This document shows positions 54,567 to 64,000 of a DNA stretch of 64,000 nt, piece by piece; positions within the stretch are counted from its first letter, which is position 1, and the number at the start of each line of letters is the position of its first letter. The notes beneath the pieces are model-generated. The model was not told where the DNA came from, did no database searches, and saw nothing but the letters and a program-made list of their open reading frames with translations. The position numbers were made by a program, and so were the translations under genes. The stretch is from Marinobacter panjinensis. Its GTDB lineage: Bacteria; Pseudomonadota; Gammaproteobacteria; Pseudomonadales; Oleiphilaceae. The stretch spans positions 1 through 64,000 of the forward strand of contig NZ_SZYH01000001.1 of the NCBI RefSeq assembly GCF_005298175.1. The letters run 5' to 3'.

Positions 54567-55250
54567 TCACTCAGCGGTCGCTGCGTTACCGTCGTCCGGA
54601 AGCACAAGGGGGCTGTTCAGGGGCTGCCCGTCGAAAACCACATAATCAGAGCCAAGCTGAATGCGCCCTTCGCAGAACCAGCGAACAACGATGGGGTAGA
54701 GCACATGCTCTTTGCGCTGCACCTTTTCGGCAAGAGACTCGGCGGTATCGTCCGGGGCCACGATGACTTCTGCCTGGGCGATAATGGGGCCGCCATCCAG
54801 CTCTTCAGTGACAAAGTGGATGGACGCGCCATGAATCTTTTCGCCCGCCTCCAGTGCGCGCTGATGGGTATTCAGCCCGGTATACTTTGGCAGCAGCGAG
54901 GGGTGGACGTTCAGCAGGGTGCCGCGCAAGGCCTGTACGAAATCCGTGGTGAGAATGCGCATGAATCCTGCCAGCACGATCAGGTCCGGATTGTGGCGGC
55001 GGATCTCGGCCATCAGTGCGCCGTCGAATTCCTCACGGGATCCGTATCGGGTGTGGTCCACGGTGAATGTGTCAATATTTGCCTGTGCAGCGCGTTCAAG
55101 GGCGAACGCCTTGGGCCGATTGCAGCCGACGGCTACGATCTGGCCCGGAAAATCGCGCTCGCGACTGGCGTCAATCAGAGCCTGCAGATTGGTCCCGCTT
55201 CCGGAGGCCAGAACCAGAATACGAGGGGCGGTTACGGAATCTGCCTTCAT
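54567..55250 (-). CDS. purN: phosphoribosylglycinamide formyltransferase
   Basis: 227 residues. Catalytic N114, H116 and D152 are in [12 protein letters not shown] and ELDGGPII; the substrate loop is [12 protein letters not shown]. Third step of purine synthesis, using 10-formyl-tetrahydrofolate. Its start overlaps the purM stop by four bases (ATGA). Confidence 0.97.
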   Translation of the reverse strand: MKADSVTAPRILVLASGSGTNLQALIDASRERDFPGQIVAVGCNRPKAFALERAAQANIDTFTVDHTRYGSREEFDGALMAEIRRHNPDLIVLAGFMRILTTDFVQALRGTLLNVHPSLLPKYTGLNTHQRALEAGEKIHGASIHFVTEELDGGPIIAQAEVIVAPDDTAESLAEKVQRKEHVLYPIVVRWFCEGRIQLGSDYVVFDGQPLNSPLVLPDDGNAATAE

Positions 55251-56311
55251 GTCGACAGCAGCCCCGGCGCATAGCGTACAGACGATGAGGAGGCGGAGTC
55301 TTCCGCTGCTTCAATAATGCCGATCTGCCAGACCTTTTCACCCAGTGCGTTCAACGTATCCAGCGCCAGTTCACGCTGATTGGCAGGAACGCAGACGACC
55401 ATGCCCACGCCACAATTGAAGGTGCGGTACATCTCTTCGATGGCAACACCGCCGGCTTCTTTCAGCCACTGGAAAACCGGGGGCAGCTTCCAGCTGTCGG
55501 TATCAATAGCGGCAACCATACCGTCTGGCAGAACCCGGGGAATGTTTTCTGGCAGACCACCACCGGTGATGTGGGAGAGCGCGCGAATATCCACTTCACG
55601 GGCCAGTTGAAGCAGGTTTTTTACATAGATACGGGTCGGTGCCATCAGCGCATCCGCGAGGGTGGTATCACCGATGGTCTGGTCAAGGTTCGCGTCGCTG
55701 ACTTCCAGGATCTTGCGGATCAGTGAATAACCGTTGGAGTGGGGGCCGGACGAACCCAGCGCCAGCAATACATCGCCGGTCTGCACGCGGCTGCCGTCGA
55801 TGATTTCACTGCGCTCGGCAACACCCACACAGAAGCCGGCCAGGTCGTAATCGTCGCCTTCGTACATGCCCGGCATTTCGGCAGTCTCTCCGCCCACCAG
55901 GGAGCAGCCTGCCTGTTCGCAGCCACGGCCAATGCCCTCGACTACCTGGGCCGCCACATCCACATTGAGTTTGCCAGTGGCGTAATAGTCGAGGAAAAAC
56001 AGAGGCTCCGCGCCGCCTACAACCAGATCATTCACACACATGGCCACCAGGTCGATGCCGATGGTGTCGTGTTTCTGAAGTTGCATGGCAAGCCTGAGCT
56101 TGGTGCCTACTCCGTCTGTGCCAGAAACCAGAACCGGCTCATGGTAGCCCTGGGGAATGGCAACCATCGCGCCAAATCCCCCGAGGCCGCCGAGAACCTC
56201 CGGGCGACGTGTGCGTGCAGCCGTGTTCTTGATGCGGTTGACGAGTTCGTTTCCTGCGTCAATATCAACGCCGGCGTCACGATAGGTGAGGGAGGGCTTG
56301 TGTTCGCTCAT
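55247..56311 (-). CDS. purM: phosphoribosylformylglycinamidine cyclo-ligase
   Basis: 354 residues. Begins with [18 protein letters not shown], then [30 protein letters not shown] and [14 protein letters not shown]. It closes the imidazole ring to form AIR. Divergent from the DUF2066 gene; the 198-base gap may hold both promoters but I see no convincing purine operator. Confidence 0.97.
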   Translation of the reverse strand: MSEHKPSLTYRDAGVDIDAGNELVNRIKNTAARTRRPEVLGGLGGFGAMVAIPQGYHEPVLVSGTDGVGTKLRLAMQLQKHDTIGIDLVAMCVNDLVVGGAEPLFFLDYYATGKLNVDVAAQVVEGIGRGCEQAGCSLVGGETAEMPGMYEGDDYDLAGFCVGVAERSEIIDGSRVQTGDVLLALGSSGPHSNGYSLIRKILEVSDANLDQTIGDTTLADALMAPTRIYVKNLLQLAREVDIRALSHITGGGLPENIPRVLPDGMVAAIDTDSWKLPPVFQWLKEAGGVAIEEMYRTFNCGVGMVVCVPANQRELALDTLNALGEKVWQIGIIEAAEDSASSSSVRYAPGLLST

Positions 56312-56509
56312 GGTGTGCTTAACCGTTTGGACAGTGGGTCAGGCGGCGGATTTTAACAGGTGCGGAGTGGCGCTCCAAATGCAATTGCCAAGTTTGCCGT
56401 TGTGTCGGCATTCGCGGGCTGTATTGACTTTCTGCAATCCCGCCTGGCTACTCACACCATGGGGCTTGGTGTATCCTATGCGCCATTCAGACGAATTGCA
56501 GGGTGTTTC

Positions 56510-57826
56510 ATGCCAGACTCAGGAAAAATCTCGATGCAGGCAGCGCGGATAATCCGTCGGTCAGTGCGGTTATTCGGTCTTCTGGCGCTGATCGCAGCAC
56601 CGGCCGCCGCCGTTACGGTTACCGGGCTCTACTCGGTGGAAGTGCCAGTGGCGAGCTCACAGCCGGCAGACCTGGAACAGGGGTATGCGGACGGTCTGAG
56701 CCAGGTTTTCGTGCGCGTGTCCGGCACCCGAGATGTGCTTGGCAATGAAGGGGTCAAAGCGCTGCTGGACGATGCCGAGTCCCTGTTGCAGTCCTATCAG
56801 TTTCTGCGTTCGGACAAGGATCAGCACCGCCTGCGCATGTCGTTTGGCGCTGTCGGGGTCAATCGCGCCCTCGCTTCCGTCGACGCGCCGGTCTGGGGCG
56901 CCAATCGACCCCTGACCCTCGCCTGGATTGCCGTCGAAGAAAATGGCCGTCGTACCCTTGTACATGCTGACGGGGAAGACAGCAGCGGGAATGGCCAGTG
57001 GCGGCAGATATTTGAGAATGCGGCGGTAGACCGGGGCCTCCCGGTCAGCCTGCCACCGGCGGACTATGGTCAGGACCGCGAGCTGCTTTCCGATATCTGG
57101 GGCCAGTTTACTTCCAGTGTCAGGAGCGCTTCTGAAGAGCTTGAGCATGACCTGATGTCCCTGGTGCGGGTCCGCCGCTCCGGCTCCCAGTGGCGTGCCG
57201 GATGGGTTTTTGATGGCATGGGACTGGACAGCACGGAACAGTCGGTGACCGCGGATACCAAAGAAGAACTGGCCGCCCGGGTTGTCGGGCGCTGGGCCGA
57301 AATGTTTGCGGATCGTTATGCGGTCGCCGGGAGTGATGTGGGTGAATCGCCACAGGTGGATATTGTGGTGCATGGTGTAACTGACCTGAAAGATTATGCC
57401 AGTGTAAACGGCGTGCTCAAGAACCTGTCTCCGGTACTCGAAGCGGGCGCTACACAGGCTCGTGAGAACCAGCTAAAACTGCGGGTGGTGTTTTCCGGGG
57501 AAATGGAGCAGCTGAAACAGTACATCGCTCTTGACCCGCGCCTGGTGCCGCTGTCTGATGCCGAAGTGTCCCGGATGCCTTCCGATGATACTGTTGATTC
57601 AGGTGAGGAGGGCGCTGAGGGGCCCGTCCAGCAGGCACCGGAAGGTGGTTTCGCGCTGGCAGAAGACAGTGCCGAGAATGCCAGTTCGCCGGCTAACCCT
57701 CTGTTCGTATATCAGCCGCTACTGGTGGATGAAGAGGAATCGGAACAGGCATTCGAGTCACTCTATCAGGTGCTGCATTATCGCTGGCAGCCCGCTTCGA
57801 TTGTTGATTCGGAAAACGGAGAGTAA
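56510..57826 (+). CDS. DUF2066 exported protein
   Basis: 438 residues from ATG 56510 (AGGGTG site); an ATG at 56534 is also possible. A signal peptide (RSVRLFGLLALIAAPAAA) precedes a domain with YSVEVPVASSQPADLEQGYA and LSQVFVRVSGTRDVLGNEGV, matching DUF2066. The C-terminal third is acidic and low in complexity. It commonly lies between purM and hda in pseudomonads. Function unknown. Confidence 0.85.
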   Translation: MPDSGKISMQAARIIRRSVRLFGLLALIAAPAAAVTVTGLYSVEVPVASSQPADLEQGYADGLSQVFVRVSGTRDVLGNEGVKALLDDAESLLQSYQFLRSDKDQHRLRMSFGAVGVNRALASVDAPVWGANRPLTLAWIAVEENGRRTLVHADGEDSSGNGQWRQIFENAAVDRGLPVSLPPADYGQDRELLSDIWGQFTSSVRSASEELEHDLMSLVRVRRSGSQWRAGWVFDGMGLDSTEQSVTADTKEELAARVVGRWAEMFADRYAVAGSDVGESPQVDIVVHGVTDLKDYASVNGVLKNLSPVLEAGATQARENQLKLRVVFSGEMEQLKQYIALDPRLVPLSDAEVSRMPSDDTVDSGEEGAEGPVQQAPEGGFALAEDSAENASSPANPLFVYQPLLVDEEESEQAFESLYQVLHYRWQPASIVDSENGE

Positions 57827-57859
57827 TATCCGGGTGCCGCAAGGAGAGGGAGGCGTGTC

Positions 57860-58420
57860 ATGATGACGCATCGCTGGCGCTGGATTCCCAATGCCCTGAC
57901 GTTTCTGCGTATAGTGATGATCGCTCCCTTTGCCGCCGCTCTTATGGCCAAGGAATACCGGATTGCATTGGCGATTTTTTTTATCGCGGCTGCTACCGAT
58001 GCGTTTGACGGTTTTCTCGCCCGCCATTTCGATTGGCGGACCCGGCTGGGTGCCATTGCAGATCCTCTGGCCGACAAGGCCCTGCTGATTTCGGCTTACC
58101 TCATGCTTACCCTGACGGGTGTCTTGCCGCCATGGCTGCTCTGGTTGGTGGTGGGAAGAGACATCCTGATTGTCTGCGGTGGGCTGGCTTTCCATTACTA
58201 CGTTGGCAGGTTTGATTTACAGCCCAGCATTCCCGGTAAACTCAATACGCTGATCCAGATTCTGGTGGCCCTTGCGATTATTATCCTGCTGGCGGATTTG
58301 CCAATGCAGCCGTGGGTTATCGAGGCCGGTATTCTGGTGGTTGCAGTTTCCGCACTGTTCAGTGGGGCTCATTATATTGTGGTCTGGAGTCTGAGGGCCT
58401 GGAGGGTCAAGAGTCAGTGA
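57860..58420 (+). CDS. CDP-alcohol phosphatidyltransferase family protein
   Basis: 186 residues, about five membrane helices. The family motif D-G-x2-A-R-x8-G-x3-D-x3-D is complete in DGFLARHFDWRTRLGAIADP plus LADK. It transfers a phosphoalcohol to CDP-diacylglycerol; phosphatidylglycerophosphate synthase is likely but another pgsA may exist. Its stop overlaps the GTG start of hda. Confidence 0.9.
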   Translation: MMTHRWRWIPNALTFLRIVMIAPFAAALMAKEYRIALAIFFIAAATDAFDGFLARHFDWRTRLGAIADPLADKALLISAYLMLTLTGVLPPWLLWLVVGRDILIVCGGLAFHYYVGRFDLQPSIPGKLNTLIQILVALAIIILLADLPMQPWVIEAGILVVAVSALFSGAHYIVVWSLRAWRVKSQ

Positions 58421-59115
58421 GTGCTTCGCAACTGTTGTTGGGGGTCAAGCTGCGTGATGACGCCCGCTTTGACAATTTCCACGGGGACAGAAATGCAGCC
58501 GCTGCGGCACGTCTGCGTGAGGCCTGTGAGCATCCGTATCCGGTGCCGGTTGTTGCTGTCTGTGGCGATGCCGACACTGGCAAGAGTCATCTGTTGCAGG
58601 CCGTATGCCATCTTGCCGAGCAGCGTGAACAAAGCGCCGTGTGCGTCAGTATGGAGGAGTTGTTGCCGTTCGGGCCGCAAGCGCTGGCAGGGTTGGAGAA
58701 CCAGTCGGTGATCTGCCTTGACGATCTGGATCTCATTGCCGGCCTGGAAAGCTGGGAAGAAGCGGTCTTCCATCTGTACAATCGGGTTAATGATTACGGA
58801 AGCCTGATGGTCGTCAGCCTGTCAGAAGTGCCAGGCGGTTTGCCGTTTCTGTTGCCGGATCTGGTATCGCGGCTGCGGCACGGGCTAACGATTCAGTTGG
58901 GCATAAACCGTGATGATGACCGGCTCCGGATTCTGATGGCCAGGGCCGAACAACGGGGGCTGGTTCTTGGCGACGATGTGGCGGCATTCATTCTCAGGCG
59001 TGCGCCACGAAAGCTTGCCGATCTGCTGGCAATGCTGGATCGCCTGGATGAAAATTCATTGCGTGCCCAACGCCGGCTGACGATACCGTTCGTGAAGTCG
59101 GTGATGGGCTGGTAG
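58417..59115 (+). CDS. hda: DnaA regulatory inactivator Hda
   Basis: 232 residues from a GTG overlapping the preceding stop (GTGA). The N terminus has the clamp-binding motif SQLLLGVKL; the AAA+ core has Walker A GDADTGKS (50-57) and Walker B VICLDDLDLI. With the sliding clamp, Hda makes DnaA hydrolyse ATP after initiation. GGAGG lies 12 bases before the start. Confidence 0.93.
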   Translation: MSASQLLLGVKLRDDARFDNFHGDRNAAAAARLREACEHPYPVPVVAVCGDADTGKSHLLQAVCHLAEQREQSAVCVSMEELLPFGPQALAGLENQSVICLDDLDLIAGLESWEEAVFHLYNRVNDYGSLMVVSLSEVPGGLPFLLPDLVSRLRHGLTIQLGINRDDDRLRILMARAEQRGLVLGDDVAAFILRRAPRKLADLLAMLDRLDENSLRAQRRLTIPFVKSVMGW

Positions 59116-59152
59116 GGCGAACAAATAACAGGGAACAGGTCAGGGGAAAAAC

Positions 59153-59950
59153 ATGAGACGAGTAGTGTTCAATCAGAAAGGTGGTGTTGGTAAATCCAGT
59201 ATTACCTGTAACCTGGCCGCCATCAGCGCCGCCAGGGGCAAGCGTACGCTGGTCGTCGATCTTGACCCCCAGGGCAACTCAACCCATTACCTGCTGGGCC
59301 GGCCGGCGTCGGAGCTCAAGGACACCGTAGCAGACTACCTGGAACAGACGGTGGCGTTTACAGTGTTTAACCGCCGCGCTGACGAGTTTGTTCACGCGTC
59401 TCCCTTTGACAATCTGTTTGTCATGCCCTCCAGCCCGGAACTGGACTTTCTGGAACACAAGCTGGAAGCAAAGCACAAGATCTACAAACTGAGGGATGCG
59501 CTCAGGAAAATGGGCGAATCTTTCGATGAGATCTACATCGATACCGCGCCGGCGCTGAACTTTTATTCCCGTTCGGCACTGATCGCAGCACAACGGTGTC
59601 TTATTCCCTTCGACTGCGACGACTTTTCCCGCCAGGCGCTCTACAGTATCCTCCATGAAATCCAGGAGTTGCAGGAAGACCATAACGAAGATCTGGTGGT
59701 GGAAGGGATTGTTGCCAACCAGTTCCAGCCCCGTGCCACTCTGCCCAAGAAGCTGGTTCGCGAACTGTTGGACGAGGGGCTTCCGGTATTGCCGGTGAGG
59801 CTGTCCAGCTCGGTGAAGATGAAGGAATCCCATCAGAGCCGACAGCCGCTGATTCACATGGCGCCGAAACATCCACTGACACGGCAGTACGAGGACCTTT
59901 ACCGGGTACTCCATGGAGAAACTGTCGAACTGGAACCACTGGCCGACTGA
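59153..59950 (+). CDS. orphan ParA-family ATPase
   Basis: 265 residues. Deviant Walker A is FNQKGGVGKSSITCNLAA, with VVDLDPQGNSTHYLLG and YIDTAPALNFYSRSAL. The protein is ParA-like without a helix-turn-helix. No parB or centromere-like repeats are nearby, so it is not a chromosome or plasmid partition pair. It lies between hda and a yqcC-like gene, 9 bases from the latter. Role unknown; positioning of some cellular cargo is the family theme. Confidence 0.9.
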   Translation: MRRVVFNQKGGVGKSSITCNLAAISAARGKRTLVVDLDPQGNSTHYLLGRPASELKDTVADYLEQTVAFTVFNRRADEFVHASPFDNLFVMPSSPELDFLEHKLEAKHKIYKLRDALRKMGESFDEIYIDTAPALNFYSRSALIAAQRCLIPFDCDDFSRQALYSILHEIQELQEDHNEDLVVEGIVANQFQPRATLPKKLVRELLDEGLPVLPVRLSSSVKMKESHQSRQPLIHMAPKHPLTRQYEDLYRVLHGETVELEPLAD

Positions 59951-59959
59951 GAGCAAACG

Positions 59960-60298
59960 ATGGCAAGACCGTCCGACCATACCGCCCGCGTGGCGGACAG
60001 CCTGCTGCAGATTGAGATCGAGTTACGGCGACTTGGCGCCTGGGAAACCGATCCGCCGTCTGATGAGGCGTTGCAAAGCACGAAGCCATTTGCGGTAGAT
60101 ACCCTGGAATTTACCCAATGGCTTCAGTTCGTGTTCGTTTACCGAATGAAGGTGCTGATCGAAAACGGGCATCCACTGCCGGAGGTGTCGGGAATGGCGC
60201 CCATGGCGGAGGAGTATTTCCGGGGCAGAAGCGAGCCCGGTCACAGCCTTATTCGCGAACTCGCGGAGATGGACCGCCTGCTTTCCGGGCAGTCCTGA
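59960..60298 (+). CDS. YqcC-like protein
   Basis: 112 residues. The blocks LLQIEIELRRLGAWETDPPS and FAVDTLEFTQWLQFVFVYRM match YqcC (DUF446). Small, cytoplasmic, uncharacterised. Its start is nine bases after the orphan parA stop and it converges with nadC four bases on. Confidence 0.88.
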   Translation: MARPSDHTARVADSLLQIEIELRRLGAWETDPPSDEALQSTKPFAVDTLEFTQWLQFVFVYRMKVLIENGHPLPEVSGMAPMAEEYFRGRSEPGHSLIRELAEMDRLLSGQS

Positions 60299-60302
60299 CT
60301 GC

Positions 60303-61151
60303 TCAGCCGACAGTGTCCAGTCTCATGGACAGATCTACGGCCCGCACATCCTTGGTCAGTGCCCCGATGGAAATATAGTCCACTCCTGTTTCTGCGATCG
60401 GCACCAGTGTGTCTGTGTTGATGCCGCCGGAAGCTTCCAGTTTTGCGGCGCCGGCAGTGCGACTGACAGCCTGCTTCATATCAACCAGCGAAAACTCGTC
60501 CAGCATAATGATGTCCGCACCGGCGGCAAGGGCCTGCTCCAGTTCATCCGGGTTTTCGGTTTCTACTTCCACGGGGCGACCAGGAGCAATGCGGCGGGCC
60601 TCGGTTACTGCATTGGCAATCGAGCCGCAGGCTGCAATGTGATTTTCCTTGATCAGGAACGCATCCCACAGGCCGATGCGGTGGTTGTGGCAGCCGCCAC
60701 AGGTGACTGCGTACTTCTGGGCCAGCCGCAGGCCGGGAAGCGTTTTGCGGGTATCGAGCAGTTGTACGCCGGTATGGGCCACGCGCCGCGCATATCCGGC
60801 ACAGGTAGTCGCAACACCGGAGAGCATCTGAAGCCAGTTGAGACCCGCACGCTCGCCAGTGAGCAGGCTGCGGGCAGGACCTTCCATGGTAAACAGCAAT
60901 TGGTCGGGGCTCACTTCGTCGCCATCATTGACCGTCCACTCCAGGGTGACCCGGGGGTCTACCTGCCGGAATACCTCTTCAACCCAGGACCGCCCGGCAA
61001 TGGTTGCGGCTTCGCGGGTGATAACCTGTCCACGACTGATTCGGTGCTCCGGTATCAGCATGGCGGTGATATCGCCGTCTCCGATATCTTCCCGAAGGCT
61101 TTGGGCGACGGTTTCGATGCGGGACTGGCGAAGCAGTTCGGCTTGGATCAT
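60303..61151 (-). CDS. nadC: nicotinate-nucleotide pyrophosphorylase (carboxylating)
   Basis: 282 residues from ATG 61151 (an in-frame start at 61235 adds non-family residues). Blocks: [76 protein letters not shown] and [20 protein letters not shown]. It converts quinolinate and PRPP to nicotinate mononucleotide in NAD synthesis. In many gammaproteobacteria it lies next to ampD, which is about 2.6 kb away here. Confidence 0.96.
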   Translation of the reverse strand: MIQAELLRQSRIETVAQSLREDIGDGDITAMLIPEHRISRGQVITREAATIAGRSWVEEVFRQVDPRVTLEWTVNDGDEVSPDQLLFTMEGPARSLLTGERAGLNWLQMLSGVATTCAGYARRVAHTGVQLLDTRKTLPGLRLAQKYAVTCGGCHNHRIGLWDAFLIKENHIAACGSIANAVTEARRIAPGRPVEVETENPDELEQALAAGADIIMLDEFSLVDMKQAVSRTAGAAKLEASGGINTDTLVPIAETGVDYISIGALTKDVRAVDLSMRLDTVG

Positions 61152-61273
61152 GGTCGGGATTCCGGTGGTTCTTTTTGGGTCTGGGCTTGCCTGGGCAATG
61201 CAAATAATACGGGCCAATGATTCTAAAGCCCGCAAGGGTATTCGCCAAACACAAGTGAGTCAGAATGCTAAAC

Positions 61274-61289
61274 TGTGACCGCCATCACT
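61274..61289. promoter_or_regulatory. CRP/Vfr-like site
   Basis: TGTGA-N6-TCACT matches the TGTGA-N6-TCACA consensus at nine of ten positions with exact spacing, 98-113 bases before the DUF1631 start and about 125 before nadC. Binding is a prediction. Confidence 0.5.
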
Positions 61290-61294
61290 TAAAC

Positions 61295-61326
61295 ACAAAA
61301 GGTGACAAATTCTGACACAAGGTGAC
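61295..61326 (+). repeat. tandem 12-bp direct repeats upstream of the DUF1631 gene
   Basis: ACAAAAGGTGAC (61295-61306) and ACACAAGGTGAC (61315-61326) differ at one base and repeat at a 20-base period, so both face nearly the same side of the helix. They follow the CRP-like site and may be an operator. Confidence 0.45.
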
Positions 61327-61386
61327 GTCGGTAAGGCCTAAGATGTGCAATGACGCACGTCTCCAGTCACTGTCCGGAGTAGCCGA

Positions 61387-63699
61387 ATGGCGCAGGATAA
61401 CAAGGTTGTAAGTCTTAAAGCCCAGAAAATGCCGGACAGGTTTTCCCTGCCGGGTTCTCTGGTGCGCCTGCGTGACGTATCTGGTCAGTCCTTGAAGGCA
61501 GTGATGTCCGGTTTTTTCGACAAGGCGGACGACGCGCTGTTCGAACTGGCGGACAAGGCTGGCACCAATCAGGACCAGACTGCCTATTTCGACGCGATGC
61601 GGGAACTCAGGTTGCGCCGCAAGAACATGACGGTTTCCGTTCTGCAGTACGTCAGCCGCGCCTTCAATGAAATCGGTTCCTTCCGTCCGGGTGGTGGCAG
61701 CGGCAGCCTGGACGAGGTAGACCAGGATTCACTGGCGCTGGTGGATCACTCCGATCTGGAGCAGCAGGTCGCCATCGACAACCTGATCAACAAGCTTCGC
61801 AACCAGCACGCCGAGGCCATCAAGCTGCTGAATGTCCGGGTGTCCCACCTGGTGCCGGCTGTAAAACTTGATGACAGCCAGATGCCACTGAGCCCGGAAG
61901 TGATTTGCGGCGGCGTCGCAGAAGCCTGCACAGATCTGGAAATCGACATTCGCGCCAAACTGGTGGTGCTGAAACTGTTTGATCGTCTGCTCGTCGGAAT
62001 CCTGGGAGATGTCTACAGAGATGCCAATAAAACACTGATCGCCGAAGGCGTATTGCCAGACATGCGTCGTGCGCCGGTTGGCGGTCGTTCACCCGCCGGC
62101 AGATCCGCTCCGGGATCCGGCCAGAGTGGGGGAATATTGTCAGCACGCCAGAGCTCGGAACCGACGGGCCCGCTGACGGCGCCGCCTGATGATGTCCGTG
62201 CTACCTTCTCCGAGCTCAGTGCATTGCTGCATCAGGGCCAGGGCGATGCTGGTGGCATGCCTGCCGGCGGGGCGGGATTACTGGATACCGGCACCCTGAT
62301 GTCGCGGTTGAGCGACGTTCAGGCGCAATCCGTGCATTGGGGGCAGGGTGAGGTTGTGCCTTTGTCCCGGCAGCTGCAGCCGGTTTTCAGGGCGGAAACC
62401 GGAGGCAGACTCAATGCCGGCCAGGTAGACAGCGATGTTATCAACCTGGTCTCCATGTTATTCGATTTTATCCTTGAGGATCGCCAGCTCCATCCCGTCA
62501 TGAAAGCGGTCATCGGGCGTTTGCAGATTCCTGTGTTGAAGGTGGCCCTGAGTGACAAGAATTTCTTCAATCGCGGCGGACACCCGGTCAGAAAGCTTCT
62601 GAACGAGCTGGCCATGTCAGCTATTGGCTGGACCGAGAAAAGAGCCGGCCAGCGCGACCCCTTGCGGGAAAAAATTGAATCCGTCGTTGACCGCGTGCTG
62701 AATGAATTCACCGACAACGTGGAAATCTTCAGCGAGCTGCTCAGCGACTTTGGTCATTTCATGGACCTGGACCGCCGGCGCAGGGAACTGGTGGAGCAGC
62801 GACTTCGTGACGCGGAAGAGGGTCGGGCCAAACAGGAAAGGGCTTCGAGGGCAACAGAATCATTGTTAAGCGAGCAGATGACCGGCCGGGACCTGCCGCC
62901 CCAGGTGGTCACGCTGCTGAATGAGGCCTGGGCAAAATACCTTCAGTGGATTGTGTTGCGCGAGGGTGAAGACAGTGAACGCTGGCAGGTGGCGTCCGCA
63001 CTGACCCGTCAATTGGTCTGGAGCGTTGATCCAAAGCCGGTCGAAGAGGGCACCCGGAGCGAACTCCTGAGGGCAATTCCCGGCATCGTGGACGGGCTGA
63101 GGTCAGCATTGCAGGAAATCGCCTGGGACCCGTTCGCAACGGACGCAGCGATACGGGACCTTGAGCTTGTCCATGTGGATGTGTTCCAGCGTCTGGTGAC
63201 CACTTCCCGACGCTCCGCACCTGAAGAAGAGCCGGTGCGGGCAAACACGACCGAAGTGGCGCCCCCTGCCATTACGCCGGAGGACACTCAGCAAACGCAA
63301 TCAGAAGCTCCACCACAGGAGATCCCGGAACCGCTGCAGGCCCCTGAGCCGATTGCACCAGTCGCAGAGGCTGCCAGTGGCGAGCCTTCTGAAGCGCCAA
63401 TGGCGAACAATGGCCCCGATAAACAATGGCTGGACCGTGCGGATAGCCTCCGTGTCGGCTCCTGGATCGAGCTGATCCGCGACGGCGGCAAGATTCGCTG
63501 TAAACTGGCCGCCTTTATCAAGGCGACGGGCAAGTACATTTTTGTCAATCGCAGTGGCGCGAAAGTGGCTGAGTACCGGCGTGAGGATCTGGCCACAGCG
63601 CTGGCAGCGGAAGAAATTACCATGCTTGACGATGGCCTGATTTTTGACCGCGCTCTGGAGTCCATCATCGATAACCTGCGCAGCAGTCGCAAGGACTGA
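61387..63699 (+). CDS. DUF1631 protein
   Basis: 770 residues, cytoplasmic. Blocks recognised from DUF1631 include VSRAFNEIGSF, VRVSHLVPAVKL, LKLFDRLLVGILGDVYRDAN and WAKYLQWIVLREGEDSERWQ. A C-terminal domain (SWIELIRDGGKIRCKLAAFI) may bind a ligand. The middle (~230-280) is Gly/Ser/Pro-rich linker. Function unknown; members are scattered in pseudomonads and marine gammaproteobacteria. Its upstream region has the CRP-like site and repeats. Confidence 0.85.
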   Translation: MAQDNKVVSLKAQKMPDRFSLPGSLVRLRDVSGQSLKAVMSGFFDKADDALFELADKAGTNQDQTAYFDAMRELRLRRKNMTVSVLQYVSRAFNEIGSFRPGGGSGSLDEVDQDSLALVDHSDLEQQVAIDNLINKLRNQHAEAIKLLNVRVSHLVPAVKLDDSQMPLSPEVICGGVAEACTDLEIDIRAKLVVLKLFDRLLVGILGDVYRDANKTLIAEGVLPDMRRAPVGGRSPAGRSAPGSGQSGGILSARQSSEPTGPLTAPPDDVRATFSELSALLHQGQGDAGGMPAGGAGLLDTGTLMSRLSDVQAQSVHWGQGEVVPLSRQLQPVFRAETGGRLNAGQVDSDVINLVSMLFDFILEDRQLHPVMKAVIGRLQIPVLKVALSDKNFFNRGGHPVRKLLNELAMSAIGWTEKRAGQRDPLREKIESVVDRVLNEFTDNVEIFSELLSDFGHFMDLDRRRRELVEQRLRDAEEGRAKQERASRATESLLSEQMTGRDLPPQVVTLLNEAWAKYLQWIVLREGEDSERWQVASALTRQLVWSVDPKPVEEGTRSELLRAIPGIVDGLRSALQEIAWDPFATDAAIRDLELVHVDVFQRLVTTSRRSAPEEEPVRANTTEVAPPAITPEDTQQTQSEAPPQEIPEPLQAPEPIAPVAEAASGEPSEAPMANNGPDKQWLDRADSLRVGSWIELIRDGGKIRCKLAAFIKATGKYIFVNRSGAKVAEYRREDLATALAAEEITMLDDGLIFDRALESIIDNLRSSRKD

Positions 63700-63810
63700 C
63701 CGGCGACTGACTGGATAGCAAGGCCGGCCGCTTTGTGCTTCAATCACAGGCACAAACGTAACAAAGGCGGGTGGTTGTAAAACGCCCGCCGTCGGCTTGC
63801 TGGAAACACA

Positions 63811-64000
63811 TTGTCTGAACAAAACGCTTCCCACTGTGATATTGACCCTTCGGAAAACCCAGCCTCCAGGCTGCGCCGCACCGGGCGTATAAGCACGGCC
63901 AGGTGGTGCCCGTCACCCAATTTCGGCCCGCGACCCCAAGATGCCTCCATTTCCCTGCTGGTGGTTCACAACATCAGCCTGCCGCCAGGGCAGTTTGGTG
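63811..64000 (+). CDS. ampD: N-acetylmuramyl-L-alanine amidase AmpD, 5' part
   Basis: The last 190 bases encode the N-terminal 63 residues of AmpD from a TTG (weak GGAAA site; in-frame stop 30 bases upstream, no ATG). ARWCPSPNFGPRPQDASISL and LVVHNISLPPGQFG match the family start. It recycles anhydromuropeptides in the cytoplasm. The gene runs off the right edge. Confidence 0.85.
   Translation, partial: MSEQNASHCDIDPSENPASRLRRTGRISTARWCPSPNFGPRPQDASISLLVVHNISLPPGQFG

Overview
The window reads as a contiguous chromosomal segment of a marine gammaproteobacterium. Gene content and order fit Marinobacter or a close relative; this is an inference from recognised gene neighbourhoods, since no database search was possible. 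The pointers are the ftsB-ispD-ispF-truD-surE-pcm-nlpD-rpoS block, metG next to rsxABCDGE-nth, the purM/DUF2066/CDP-alcohol phosphotransferase/hda cluster, and a VC_2705-type sodium:solute symporter with an SLC5-domain hybrid kinase. Most of the window is core genome. I see no insertion sequence, prophage, CRISPR array, tRNA or toxin-antitoxin pair, and no clearly broken gene. No gene-free stretch exceeds about 250 bases.

Layout. 1-80 is the 3' end of a 5S rRNA with its terminator. 145-8712 (minus strand) is a carboxylate uptake and sensing block: a small membrane subunit, a sodium:solute symporter, a terminator, a small membrane protein, a 1172-residue SLC5/PAS/kinase/receiver hybrid sensor, a receiver-TPR protein and a small histidine kinase. 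8922-11566 (minus) pairs a DnaQ-like exonuclease with a cNMP/CBS/DUF294 nucleotidyltransferase-like protein. 11725-18198 (plus) holds an Smr protein, a small repeat lipoprotein, a two-subunit molybdenum hydroxylase with its XdhC maturation factor, and the methionine salvage genes mtnB-mtnD-mtnC. 18248-23072 holds a DUF3080 lipoprotein, an orphan GspE/PilB-type ATPase, DUF2069, wrbA, an arsC-like gene and a thioredoxin-like lipoprotein.

23116-40642 (plus) is a long housekeeping run: dnaE, accA, tilS, pyrG, kdsA, eno, ftsB, ispD, ispF, truD, surE, pcm, a DUF368 polyprenyl-phosphate transporter, nlpD and rpoS. Several junctions overlap by a few bases (ispF/truD, surE/pcm, pcm/DUF368). 40835-41410 is a secreted chalcone-isomerase-like protein. 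41453-49700 (minus) is metG-rsxABCDGE-nth. 49863-53728 (plus) has apbC, a striking 27-bp perfect inverted-repeat element, dcd, a DUF416 gene and avtA. 53741-56311 (minus) is purM-purN plus a DUF3108 gene. 56510-60298 (plus) runs DUF2066, a CDP-alcohol phosphatidyltransferase, hda, an orphan parA and a yqcC-like gene. 60303-61151 (minus) is nadC, 61387-63699 (plus) a large DUF1631 protein, and 63811 onward the start of ampD.

The items most worth a second look are the inverted-repeat element at 50984-51089, the two-kinase/receiver-TPR sensor block and the terminator just before it, direct repeats upstream of the symporter operon, perfect palindromes around nlpD and rpoS, and an EF-hand-like loop inside the symporter. 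I did not find a convincing wholly new multi-gene system.
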